This document shows, in pieces, positions 55,197 through 63,581 of a stretch of 64,000 bases of DNA. Numbering within the stretch: position 1 is the first letter of the stretch; each line of letters starts with the position of its first letter. Source of the stretch: Flavobacterium sp. NKUCC04_CG (GTDB lineage: Bacteria; Bacteroidota; Bacteroidia; Flavobacteriales; Flavobacteriaceae); contig NZ_JAHKRA010000017.1 in assembly GCF_019345525.1 (NCBI RefSeq), positions 1 through 64,000 on the forward strand, read 5' to 3'. A model generated the notes under the pieces. That model saw only the letters and a program-made list of their open reading frames with translations. It was not told the DNA's origin and ran no database searches. The translations under genes and the position numbers were made by a program.

Positions 55197-56723
55197 ATGA
55201 AAAATGCTATCAACATCATTTCCCAACAAAATTTCACAACCCAACTACTTGATAATCTGGAGCACTTGATAAAACTCGGTTTACTCACAAACATCTGGTA
55301 TGGTTTTAGCCTACACCGCAGTGCCAAAGTACTGTGGCTGTACACCACCAATAAAAAGCAGCTAAAGCGGTTTTTTACCGACAAAAGTTTAAAGACACTT
55401 GAACACCAAAATCAACTTGATATGATAGTTCTTGACACCAAAGACCTTGATTTTCAACGCGATAACGGAAACTATTTTTCAAAGTTATATCTAACAGAGG
55501 CTCATTGGATTTACTGCTCGGATAAGGTAGTATTTTCGTCTTGGTGCAACGAAATGGATTTTGACCGTTTTAAAGACAGTTATACGCAAAAACAAAAGTT
55601 ACTGGCTACTTACGGCAACGAATTTGTTGCACAACAAGCTATAGGAAGCTGGGGCTTTTATATCAAATCGTTTCAAAACGATTGCGATTATCTGGAATTG
55701 CTGGTTTTTGGAATAACCCATTCCAAACAAACCCTATCGAAACGGCTGTTGCGTTTGGAAAAACACATTCCTGAAGTAAAGCGTCTGTTTGTCAAAGAAA
55801 ATGCTGCTGAATATTATTTAATAAAAGATGTTTTAAATGAAAACGACGGTGGTTTTAACATGGATTGGCACAATGCCTTGCTTTGCATTCAAAAGCGTTT
55901 TAAACGATTGGTACATGCGCAAATGCATGCGGTTTGGGCTAAAGCACACCAACAAAAGTTACCAAAATCCAAAATTCCACAACATCCTATTTGGAACTGT
56001 AAAAACGCTACTCGCCATCTCAATCAATTATGCCAATTGCCCGAAGTAGAAGAGGTTTATCTGTTTGGCCAAAACCTACAAATTACAAATCAAAATCCCA
56101 CAACACACTACTATTTATTGGCGATTACTACCGTTGACACTCCTGAAAAACAACACTATTTTCAAGGATTGTTTTCCAATTCGAACAGCAGTTCGTCTTT
56201 TACTATAATTCAACACAGCCGAATATGGATACAGCGATACGCCTACGAGTACCAAGGTTTTTTAAAAAATGTACTCCGCTGTAAAAATCGCATCTATCAA
56301 TCGGATTGGCATCCACCTTTGCATTGGTATTCCAACTACGAACCGTTTTACGACGATTTATGGCAAGAAATAAAACAACTCCATGCGTTTTATAAAAAGA
56401 AATTGAGAAAACAACTGCAAAGTCCGGTTGCTCAACAGAGTTTTTCGACCAAAATTTTACATCATTATTTGTCCAGATCGCTACAGCTCTACCTATACGC
56501 TAAATCGTATTACAAACCCACTACCTCCCATTTACATACGCTATGGAATTTGTGTTTATACATATCGCCCGAGTTTTATGCTGTGGATACCCAACTGAAA
56601 TCTTTTCCTTTAAACTTACTCGACAATTTAGAAGGAACTTACCAAACACCGAAAACCCAATTGATTCTGGACGTTTCCACCACAAAAAAAATGTCGGAAC
56701 TGTTTTCTTTAATTCAGCAATAA
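55197..56723 (+). CDS. Large protein resembling degenerate nucleotidyltransferase-HEPN fusions
   Basis: The 508-residue product has no signal or TM helix. Residues ~270-360 (EVEEVYLFGQNLQITNQNPT then YYLLAITTVDTPE) look like a degenerate minimal nucleotidyltransferase half without the GSxxxxD residues. The C-terminal region (about 405-490) has HYLSRSLQLYLYAKSYYKPT followed by SHLHTLWNLCLYISPEF, a HEPN-like helical pair as in Bacteroidota NTase-HEPN proteins. The first ~115 residues (LLTNIWYGFSLHRSAKVLWL) may be a second diverged NTase-like half. The HEPN RxxxxH pattern is not clear. It diverges from the XRE gene, 174 bases away. A defence or toxin role is an inference. Confidence 0.65.
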   Translation: MKNAINIISQQNFTTQLLDNLEHLIKLGLLTNIWYGFSLHRSAKVLWLYTTNKKQLKRFFTDKSLKTLEHQNQLDMIVLDTKDLDFQRDNGNYFSKLYLTEAHWIYCSDKVVFSSWCNEMDFDRFKDSYTQKQKLLATYGNEFVAQQAIGSWGFYIKSFQNDCDYLELLVFGITHSKQTLSKRLLRLEKHIPEVKRLFVKENAAEYYLIKDVLNENDGGFNMDWHNALLCIQKRFKRLVHAQMHAVWAKAHQQKLPKSKIPQHPIWNCKNATRHLNQLCQLPEVEEVYLFGQNLQITNQNPTTHYYLLAITTVDTPEKQHYFQGLFSNSNSSSSFTIIQHSRIWIQRYAYEYQGFLKNVLRCKNRIYQSDWHPPLHWYSNYEPFYDDLWQEIKQLHAFYKKKLRKQLQSPVAQQSFSTKILHHYLSRSLQLYLYAKSYYKPTTSHLHTLWNLCLYISPEFYAVDTQLKSFPLNLLDNLEGTYQTPKTQLILDVSTTKKMSELFSLIQQ

Positions 56724-57046
56724 TCATATATACAAAATTTGACCGCAGCTAAATTCCACTTTTGCTATGCAGTGGTTTTTAGTGAAAACTAAAGAAAAAA
56801 CTGTAAAACATCACCCAATCTGCGACTAAACCTTCTAAAGTTAGTCCTGGTTTATAGTGCGGGATTTTAGTATTAGCACATTTCGTATGCAACCTCATTA
56901 AAAAATAAAGACCTGTCAAAATAAGCAATGAGATTTTGCGTTATGCCTTAGGATTGTTTAGAATTAGGCCTGAACATTTTTTTAAACAGGCAAAACAAGG
57001 CGAAATTTTATAATAAACACAACAACATTACTATCACTTTATACCG
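56724..57046. other. Intergenic region with a possible short minus-strand frame
   Basis: On the minus strand 56943-56779 reads LLILTGLYFLMRLHTKCANT, then KIPHYKPGLTLEGLVADWVM and ends at TAA. Codon use looks plausible, but the frame opens right after a stop and the only ATG (56898) gives 39 residues. It may be a broken small membrane-protein gene. Nothing else is recognised here. Confidence 0.4.
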
Positions 57047-57247
57047 ATGAAAAAACGTTTTTTGAATTTACTTAGTGTGGCTTTTGTACTAACCACTATT
57101 GGTTTTTTAATGGATGCCGATCTAAGAGAATCGAGTATGCTGATGCGCTTTACAGAGTTTATTGGAATGGCGATAATTGCCTTTTCAATCCTTTCAGCAC
57201 TTTATTTTAGCAGTGTGTTTGTATGGAATAAAATGCGCAAAAATTAA
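57047..57247 (+). CDS. Small two-helix membrane protein
   Basis: The 66-residue product has two hydrophobic helices (about 7-22 and 38-57), a short exposed loop with MDADLRESS between them, and a basic end KMRKN. I recognise no family. Charge distribution (KKR start, KMRKN end) suits both termini inside the cell. Its balanced composition argues for a real gene, but there is no other support. Confidence 0.6.
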   Translation: MKKRFLNLLSVAFVLTTIGFLMDADLRESSMLMRFTEFIGMAIIAFSILSALYFSSVFVWNKMRKN

Positions 57248-57420
57248 GTTTTATTCCAAATGATTGAGTGAATTGGCTTGTGAACTTAAAAATAAAAATA
57301 CTATGGTTTACTTAGAATTTAGCGACTAAACGGAAAGTATAACTGTTATTAGTATAAACTTCAAGTTTTTAAGGATAAAACTACAAACCTAGATGCTTGC
57401 TAGAATGTAGCTGTTACGGC

Positions 57421-57801
57421 TTACTGATTTTTGCGTTTTCTCGATTTTCGCGAACGTACTCTCACTAAATTTACTGCTTCGCTAACTATAGTGTTAATGA
57501 GATCCGTCGGGATATTGTTATAGGGATCAATTATCAATGTTCTGAATCGTATAGTAGCACCTCTTTCTAATTGAGGGTGACTTAATTGCTGTCCTGAAAT
57601 AAAAAAAATACAGGGTTTCCTTGTTTCCTTATCAACCCACAAACAACAAATCGTTTTTTTATGGTATAGAAAACAAGGCATTCCATACCTAACTGATTCT
57701 GTCAGTATAACATCTCTATTCAAAATAATAGTCCGTAATTCTAACAAACAACTACTGTTTGGCTCGTCTTGAGTTTGATAAATATTTCTCAGTTTCTTCA
57801 C
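57421..57801 (-). CDS. DUF1801-type protein, paralogue A
   Basis: The 126-residue product contains IYQTQDEPNSSCLLELRTII, VRYGMPCFLYHKKTICCLWV and PCIFFISGQQLSHPQLERGA, the short DUF1801 (YdhG-like) layout. It is clearly paralogous to the gene at 61935-62285: YQTQ(D/E)E, YGMPCF and the (L/K)GRSRMKIL region align throughout. The C-terminus is an unusually basic tail (VRVRSRKSRKRKN). Both paralogues share an ATTATATTTAC word 50-60 bases upstream. Function is unknown. Confidence 0.82.
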   Translation of the reverse strand: MKKLRNIYQTQDEPNSSCLLELRTIILNRDVILTESVRYGMPCFLYHKKTICCLWVDKETRKPCIFFISGQQLSHPQLERGATIRFRTLIIDPYNNIPTDLINTIVSEAVNLVRVRSRKSRKRKNQ

Positions 57802-57977
57802 CCTATTAATTTGTTAGATTAAATCAGCTACAAAACAACATAACTACCTGTATGTAAATATAATAAAAAATTTATTTTAACCAAATGAATAGCCTAAAAA
57901 CAGCTTTTTCTTTATTAAATATGCTAATCACACGTTTTTTCGCTAGAAAATCAGAGATCTATATATCGGTAATTAGT

Positions 57978-58271
57978 TTAAAAACTACTCGGAACACTGC
58001 CAAATCGCTTCCTAAAAGCCATCGAAAAATGGTTGTAGTGTTTGTATCCAACCCGCTGTGCCAAAGCAGCAATACTCATGGAAGGCTTTTAAAAAAAATT
58101 AAGATGAAATCCATCCAAACAAAGTTGTCTGCGCCGTTGTATAAAACCGTTATCAGCAATAACTTCTTCCGATTCAACACCATATTGCCCTTTGGAAAGG
58201 ATCTGACTCGCAGACAATTCTAAAACACGGCTCCATTGCTGGCTTCGCTCATTTATAATTTCAATTTTCAT
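57978..58271 (-). pseudogene. AraC-family regulator with internal deletion
   Basis: From the ATG at 58271 a minus frame gives 60 residues like the N-terminus of Bacteroidota AraC regulators (MKIEIINERSQQWSRVLELS ... RRRQLCLDGFHLNFF) and stops at 58089. Directly after, in another frame, the DNA encodes the second helix-turn-helix of an AraC protein: SMSIAALAQRVGYKHYNHFS then MAFRKRFGSVPSSF, ending TAA at 57980-57978. The ~200 residues normally between these parts are gone. A TTTTTTTT run lies at the junction. It is a decayed regulator; the plus-strand frame at 57885-58223 is only its shadow. Confidence 0.8.
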
Positions 58272-58379
58272 ATTGCCTTACTCCTCTTTGAATTTAATCT
58301 TATCAATATGTCAATATAAGCGTTTTAAAAGTGTGCTGTTTTCGTATTTTTTCCTGCTTCTATCATATATAAAAATAAG

Positions 58380-58387
58380 TAACTTTG
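58380..58387 (+). promoter_or_regulatory. -7 element of the cupin gene
   Basis: TAACTTTG matches TAnnTTTG exactly and lies 88 bases before the cupin ATG. I saw no TTG at the right distance upstream. Confidence 0.4.
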
Positions 58388-58475
58388 TATAGTTATTTAT
58401 ATTGAATACAAATAAGGCTTTAAATAGATTTACTAACGAGTATCCCTTATCATGGACTCCAAATAAAAAAATATT

Positions 58476-58784
58476 ATGAAAATAAAAAAAATCGATCTGC
58501 AAAAAGAATCCGCAACACTCCCAGATTTTTTGACATTACGTTCACTAGGAAAAATCAATAACCACGAAATCCAATTGATTAAATTAGAAGGCGAATACGA
58601 ATGGCATACACATGAAGATGAAGATAAATTATTCTTTGTCGTTGATGGTATATTGGAATTACAATTTCGCGATCAAACCATTGAAATTTATGCCAACGAA
58701 TGTATTATAGTGCCCAAAGGTGTTGAAAACAAACCAGCCGGTAAACCTCAAACCACCTTGTTGATTTTTGAACCACAGCGATAA
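58476..58784 (+). CDS. Single-domain cupin protein
   Basis: The 102-residue cupin has IKLEGEYEWHTHEDEDKLFF (about 40-59), holding the His-x-His...Glu metal ligands of motif 1, then DGILELQFRD and ECIIVPKGVENKPAGKPQTT, the motif 2 region with a PKG turn. Metal-binding single cupins often act as isomerases, epimerases or binding proteins; the substrate cannot be told. It stands alone. Confidence 0.88.
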   Translation: MKIKKIDLQKESATLPDFLTLRSLGKINNHEIQLIKLEGEYEWHTHEDEDKLFFVVDGILELQFRDQTIEIYANECIIVPKGVENKPAGKPQTTLLIFEPQR

Positions 58785-59061
58785 GACAGCTTCTTTTTAA
58801 TTCGATACTGCTGGGGTTACTGCTCGGAGTGATTTGTGCCTATTAAACCAAATTCACCTAACTGTACCATTCCAGCTATCAGCGGGTTAAATAAACACTT
58901 TACAAGGAACATACAGTCGATCTACAACTATCTACCTCGCTATCAACGTCTAAACACATTTATTTACAAATGCTACACAAAAGCAATACAAACATCATAC
59001 AAATAAAATATTGGTTGATAGCTATTTTTTCTGTCAGCCGAGCATTGCAAACTTAGTGTTC

Positions 59062-60864
59062 TCAATTTTTAACTTTACTAGCTATATTTTTTGGAGTTAC
59101 TAATTTTAGAACAACTTCGTTATTCCTTTTTGAGATATAGTAAGGAGTAATTGTATTGGCGATTTCTGCTAAACCAATAGTTAATACTCTTTCGTCCTGA
59201 GCAAATTCTTTTACTATTTTAGAGCTAAACACTTTTTTTCCATCTTTTTTATCTAAAATGATTAGTTCTAGATTGTCCTGATTTGAAAACCCTTTAGAGC
59301 TAATAGGATTAACTAAACAATATATATGTGTTTTAGTAAGCCCAACTTCTTTAATATATTTATTTAGTATACTGCTATAGTTGTTTGCTTGATCAAACGA
59401 ATAGAAATTATTTTTATTAATACTTGGAAATTTCTCTGTATCGACGTCAAATACACGGTATTCTTTTATAGGGTTGTCTAAATTTTCTTTTTCCGATAAA
59501 AATAACTTTCCCGAATACCCGTCGCCATAAATGACTTCTTTCTTAGAACCTGCAAATACCGTAGATACAAAATAATATCCCGTTTTACTAACTCTTTGAA
59601 CGCGGTTTAAATTTCCAAATCTATTGATTAGTTTCCCTGTATTTATATCAAATACAGCTAAATAGGGATTCTTTTGTTGATAAAAGGAGTCTAAAAAAGG
59701 ATCTAAGTTCTCTTTTCCTTGATAATCTTCCAGTTCTACTTCAATTGGCCAAGTATTTCTTACACAAGGTATCACTATCTTAGTATCGTCCAAGACGAAA
59801 TAAGTGTAATGTTGATACATAAATTCATCCTTAAAAATATCCAGATCTAATGCTGTCAGCTTTCTATTTTCCAATGTTTCCGTATCCATTGAGATAATAA
59901 CGGGTTCATTGTAATAAGCCATATTGTACTCGCTTTCCATAAAAAGTTTGGGTAAAGAATAAGAAATACTGAGTTTATCCTTATTTATTAAGTTCGCTTG
60001 GCAAGCAATGTAGAATATTCCGCCCATTTTATCTTTTTCTTCAAATACATTTTGAGGTATGTCCACAAACTGCTTTTTTTCTATACTATCTGCAACTATT
60101 AGATTTTTAAAGTAACCTTGTTTGGCATGCAAATCGATTTCAAACAAATAGCCCGCATTTTTGAGTTCATCAGTAAAGATTAAATGATTGTTTTTGAATA
60201 CTGCTTTTTCATAAATTCCGGAAATCGGGTAATTTTCATGTTCTTCTAGAACTATTTTATCATATATAAATTGTTGTTTATCCACGGTAGTATCAACTGC
60301 AAAATCCTTTTTTTGCAGTACTGTATTCGCGGAAAACGAAAACTCATCGTTATACTGCACTAAGTCGGTAATAAATTTTTTATTTAGTGTGGTTGGTTCT
60401 CCACCAATAATTAATCGCCCTTTTATCGGATTAATTTTTAATACATAAAGCCCATACATTTCTCCTGAATTAAAATCAAAAATATCTTTGTATTTATTTA
60501 TGGTATCATACAAATAGACATCTGCTTGATACTTTTGTTGTTCAACATAACTTTGGGCAGATTTTTGATCTTCATAGATAGTCGCTAAAATCATTTTATG
60601 ATCGCTGTTGTCGTTTTTTAGCATATTATAAAATGGTTTTATAACTGCTTCACAACGAGGACAACTCATAGGTCTGTATAAAATGAGATAAATCGCTTTA
60701 TTTTCTTCCGTTATTGTTAAGTAGTTTTTTAAATAGTCAGTCGTATTGTCGTATTGTCGTATTTGAAGTCCATACGCTAACATTTCTTGTACAGGAGTAA
60801 GATTGTCTTGTGCTGTTATAGAAAAAGGTAAAAGACAGAGCAAGTATAAAAGATATTTCATCAT
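59062..60864 (-). CDS. Secreted thioredoxin-like protein with large beta-rich domain
   Basis: The 600-residue product has a signal peptide (to about TAQ, 19). Residues ~25-165 are thioredoxin-like: IYLILYRPMSCPRCEAVIKP with Cys68-Pro-Arg-Cys71, then a peroxiredoxin-style spacing. The remaining ~430 residues are beta-rich and repetitive (strand motifs ENYPISGIYEKAVF, LTALDLDIFKDEFMYQHYTY, GYYFVSTVFAGSKKEVIYGD), like a propeller or WD-type fold. I know no characterised relative. It is 55 bases downstream of a small secreted Cys-containing protein and probably co-transcribed. Confidence 0.75.
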   Translation of the reverse strand: MMKYLLYLLCLLPFSITAQDNLTPVQEMLAYGLQIRQYDNTTDYLKNYLTITEENKAIYLILYRPMSCPRCEAVIKPFYNMLKNDNSDHKMILATIYEDQKSAQSYVEQQKYQADVYLYDTINKYKDIFDFNSGEMYGLYVLKINPIKGRLIIGGEPTTLNKKFITDLVQYNDEFSFSANTVLQKKDFAVDTTVDKQQFIYDKIVLEEHENYPISGIYEKAVFKNNHLIFTDELKNAGYLFEIDLHAKQGYFKNLIVADSIEKKQFVDIPQNVFEEKDKMGGIFYIACQANLINKDKLSISYSLPKLFMESEYNMAYYNEPVIISMDTETLENRKLTALDLDIFKDEFMYQHYTYFVLDDTKIVIPCVRNTWPIEVELEDYQGKENLDPFLDSFYQQKNPYLAVFDINTGKLINRFGNLNRVQRVSKTGYYFVSTVFAGSKKEVIYGDGYSGKLFLSEKENLDNPIKEYRVFDVDTEKFPSINKNNFYSFDQANNYSSILNKYIKEVGLTKTHIYCLVNPISSKGFSNQDNLELIILDKKDGKKVFSSKIVKEFAQDERVLTIGLAEIANTITPYYISKRNNEVVLKLVTPKNIASKVKN

Positions 60865-60919
60865 AGGAATTGTATATTATTAATTATCAAAACCCTCTTT
60901 TTTAATTAAAAACCCTTAT

Positions 60920-61267
60920 TTATTGCATAATTTCTATCTTAGCATTATATCCAGCTTCTTCTTGTAAAAAAGACAATAAATCTTCCGAAACAGGAACTTT
61001 TATAATATCGTGAACTTGTTTTGTTGGATTGGCTGAAGTATGTATCCATTGTACGCGATCATAGACACGAACATATTCATTTTTTTCTATAAGCTGTAAT
61101 TGAGATTCGATTTTACCACATACACGTGTTGTGGCTCCTTTACAAGGATTATTAGCATTAGTACTCGCTTTGGTGCCATAATACGTTGAAGTTGTTTTAT
61201 GGTCTTGTGCAAATGATGACAATCCTCCCGATAGCATCATTAATGATGTTAAAATGACATTTTTCAT
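60920..61267 (-). CDS. Small secreted protein of unknown function
   Basis: The 115-residue product has a signal peptide (MKNVILTSLMMLSGGLSSFAQ, cut near 21), a short T/N-rich linker with NPCKGATTRVCGKIE (two cysteines nine apart) and a soluble domain (IVKVYDRVQWIHTS-like strands, ending AKIEIMQ). The two cysteines could form a disulfide and are a plausible substrate for the CPRC thioredoxin encoded 55 bases downstream (inference). I do not recognise a family. Confidence 0.7.
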   Translation of the reverse strand: MKNVILTSLMMLSGGLSSFAQDHKTTSTYYGTKASTNANNPCKGATTRVCGKIESQLQLIEKNEYVRVYDRVQWIHTSANPTKQVHDIIKVPVSEDLLSFLQEEAGYNAKIEIMQ

Positions 61268-61525
61268 AATTTTGATTTTGATTAAATATGAAAAAGAGGG
61301 TAGCCTAAAATAAAACTATTTTTTAATTAGTTGATGCTCATTTGTCTTAATTAACAAATACGACCATGTTAAAATGCAATCTTAACTGTTGATTTTGTAA
61401 GTCTTTTTATTGTCTTTCTGGCTTTTTCAAGCGCTAAAAAATATTGATTAAGCTCAATAATGATAAATGCTAGAAAGAGACTTTGTAATAAGGCAGCAAG
61501 TGGCTGGAGTGAGGATTATTTTACT
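61268..61525. other. Intergenic region with a hydrophobic frame fragment
   Basis: A minus-strand fragment reads LLQSLFLAFIIIELNQYFLA then LEKARKTIKRLTKSTVKIAF and a stop. It opens just after an in-frame stop and has no start codon, so it is at best the tail of a lost small membrane protein. Nothing else is seen. Confidence 0.4.
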
Positions 61526-61696
61526 TTATACAAACAGGCTGCAAACAAAACCTATAAAAACACCTAAAAGTACTAGAAAAAAAATATTTCTCGCCCATTT
61601 TTCTTCTTTTCGCTCGTCGATTAAATTCGTTTTACGCTGTTTAATGAAAAGCCACCATAAAAAACCTCCAACATCACTAAAATCAGTATATCTCAT
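61526..61696 (-). CDS. Tandem micro-membrane protein A (56 aa)
   Basis: From an ATG at 61696 to TAA at 61526: begins MRYTDFSDVGGFLWWLFIKQ, then a charged block RKTNLIDERKEEKWARN, then one transmembrane helix (about 38-56). The charged block is identical, residue for residue, to that of the neighbouring gene at 61738-61914 (KTNLIDERKEEKWARNI). A duplicated pair with a conserved middle and diverging ends is good evidence that both are real protein-coding genes. Confidence 0.78.
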   Translation of the reverse strand: MRYTDFSDVGGFLWWLFIKQRKTNLIDERKEEKWARNIFFLVLLGVFIGFVCSLFV

Positions 61697-61737
61697 TTAT
61701 TACTTGTAAAAAAATCTTGTTTAAAAGTTATAAACCA

Positions 61738-61914
61738 CTACTCTATAAAAAATCTTGATGAAATAAATCCAGCCAACAAAAAAAGTACAATTAAGAATAA
61801 AATATTTCTCGCCCATTTTTCTTCTTTTCGCTCGTCGATTAGATTCGTTTTACAAAATTTAATTAAAACCCACCATAAATAACCTCCTATATCTGAATAT
61901 ATAATATACGTCAT
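61738..61914 (-). CDS. Tandem micro-membrane protein B (58 aa)
   Basis: From an ATG at 61914 to TAG at 61738: begins MTYIIYSDIGGYLWWVLIKF, the same layout as its neighbour, then the identical charged block and a C-terminal transmembrane helix (about 38-55). The two genes are 41 bases apart and on the same strand. A stretch of about 43 bases covering the charged block is almost identical in DNA (CTCGCCCATTTTTCTTCTTT on the plus strand), so the duplication is recent or the block is under strong constraint. Confidence 0.78.
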   Translation of the reverse strand: MTYIIYSDIGGYLWWVLIKFCKTNLIDERKEEKWARNILFLIVLFLLAGFISSRFFIE

Positions 61915-61934
61915 CGTATAAATTTATAAAAATT

Positions 61935-62285
61935 TTATTTTGTATGCAAGCCCAAGACAACAGTCATGATATCGGTAATCGTTTGTAGCGGAATGTCTTG
62001 ATGGGGATTTACATATAAGATTTTCATCCTCGAACGTTTGCCCGTTTCCAACTTGGGATGCGTTAACTTTTGCCCATCGACGAAAAGTATATAAGGCGTT
62101 TTGGTCTTCTTATCTATCCACAAATAACAAATTGCTTTTTTATTGTAAATAAAACAGGGCATCCCATATTTTCGCACTTCCGAGATTTGCACATGCTGAT
62201 TCAAAATAATGCTGCGTAATGCCCATAAACAACTTCTATTGGATTCTTCTTGAGTCTGGTAAAAGTTTTGTAGCTCGTTTATCAT
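61935..62285 (-). CDS. DUF1801-type protein, paralogue B
   Basis: The 116-residue product has FYQTQEESNRSCLWALRSII, VRKYGMPCFIYNKKAICYLW and PYILFVDGQKLTHPKLETGK, the same layout as the gene at 57421-57801 but without its basic tail. It lies 20 bases upstream of the second micro-membrane gene, so the three may be co-transcribed. Function is unknown. Confidence 0.85.
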   Translation of the reverse strand: MINELQNFYQTQEESNRSCLWALRSIILNQHVQISEVRKYGMPCFIYNKKAICYLWIDKKTKTPYILFVDGQKLTHPKLETGKRSRMKILYVNPHQDIPLQTITDIMTVVLGLHTK

Positions 62286-62421
62286 TGGGATTTACTTTAA
62301 ATAATTCTAGCGCCTTATCGTATTAATTAGTCAGGTAAATATAATGAAATCGACTCTAGAATAACCAAATACGGCTTTGTTCATTCTTCGGAAACTTATC
62401 AAGTTTTTTTGTTTGTCGTCG

Positions 62422-63579
62422 CTATAAGGTTCGTTTTTTTTTCTTCTTTTTACCTTTGTTTAACCAGATAATAAATCCGGTTAACGGCAGTGAAGCGCAG
62501 ATCAAAGCCATAATAAAAGTAACTATTTTGGTATAAATACCTCCATAACTGCCCACGTGTAAATCGTAATTCATAGACGACAGGCGGTCTCCCAACGGTT
62601 GGGAATGCGAGCTTTTAATGTTTTGTATACCGCCCGTTTCTTTGTCAAAATAATACCATACAAACACGCCGCTTCTGTCTTTGTTTAAGCGAACCTGTAT
62701 ATCCTGAATGGCTTCTTTAGGTTTGAAGCGAATGGCCATCATAGCTGCCGTGGGATGTTGAGAAAGGGCGTAATTCAAAGCAGTATCCAACAAATTATCG
62801 CGTTTTGGAGTAAAGGGTATTTTTCCGAAATTTGGTGTGGTCGATGACACAGTGCTGAACGAATTAAAGCCGTTGACATAGATCTTTTTTACGGCAGGAA
62901 ATGCAAATACCAAACCCGTTAAAGCGAATAAAAGCGCAAAACACAAGGCATAGATTCCCAAAATATTGTGCAAATCGTAGTTTAAACGTTTTCTATTGAC
63001 TTTAAAATCAAAACGAAAACTGCGCTTCAAGGTTTTGCCTTTCCACTTTTTGGGCCACCATAGAACCAAGCCCGTAAGGAGAATGACCGCAAACAAGGCC
63101 GTGGCTGTACCAACAACAAGGCTTCCTACCTTCTTTCCCAACAGCAAATTCATGTGTAGTTGCAATACCAATTGAAAGAACTCGTTTTTACTGTCTTCTA
63201 CCGCTTGTACTTCTCCGGTATATGGATTGACAAAAACCCTTTTGTAGTAGGTGTAATACGCCCAATGTCCAACAGCGTTTTCATTGGTTTTAGATGCTCT
63301 AAAAACCCAGGTTCTATCTTTGGCAGGAAACAGATCTACTCGCGATATTTTTTCGCCTTTCGGCAGAGCCAATTGTGCGTCTGCTTGCAGCACACTTAAT
63401 GGAAGCGGCGTTCCATTAATTGTGCTGTCGGTGTTGGTAAAATATTTATCGGGATAAACCTGCAGTTTTAACTCGTCGTGAAACACGTAAATACAGCCCG
63501 TAATACTCACTATAAAAACGATGATTCCACTGAGCAGTCCCAACCATTTGTGAAACCAGAGAATTTGTTTTTTAAGCAT
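62422..63579 (-). CDS. PepSY-associated inner-membrane protein (siderophore-uptake type)
   Basis: The 385-residue protein starts KQILWFHKWLGLLSGIIVFI with the conserved HKWLGL motif, has a PepSY-like region after helix 1, a pair of helices with YDLHNILGIYALCFALLFAL and a last helix near 350-372, ending in a lysine run (GKKKKKKRT). PF03929-type proteins of this kind sit next to TonB receptors and reduce or release siderophore iron. It starts two bases after the receptor gene's stop, so they form one operon. The end contains a long homopolymer (T run at 62432-62442), prone to indels. Confidence 0.9.
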   Translation of the reverse strand: MLKKQILWFHKWLGLLSGIIVFIVSITGCIYVFHDELKLQVYPDKYFTNTDSTINGTPLPLSVLQADAQLALPKGEKISRVDLFPAKDRTWVFRASKTNENAVGHWAYYTYYKRVFVNPYTGEVQAVEDSKNEFFQLVLQLHMNLLLGKKVGSLVVGTATALFAVILLTGLVLWWPKKWKGKTLKRSFRFDFKVNRKRLNYDLHNILGIYALCFALLFALTGLVFAFPAVKKIYVNGFNSFSTVSSTTPNFGKIPFTPKRDNLLDTALNYALSQHPTAAMMAIRFKPKEAIQDIQVRLNKDRSGVFVWYYFDKETGGIQNIKSSHSQPLGDRLSSMNYDLHVGSYGGIYTKIVTFIMALICASLPLTGFIIWLNKGKKKKKKRTL

Positions 63580-63581
63580 GC

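Noticed and set aside
57885..58223. 112-codon plus-strand frame
   Set aside because: Lies opposite the AraC remnant, whose helix-turn-helix similarity is convincing on the minus strand.
58785..59061. Short TM-like stretch on the plus strand after the cupin gene
   Set aside because: Only about 15 hydrophobic codons before a stop; no start and no family resemblance.
61467..61709. 80-codon plus-strand frame
   Set aside because: Antisense shadow of the micro-membrane gene at 61526-61696.
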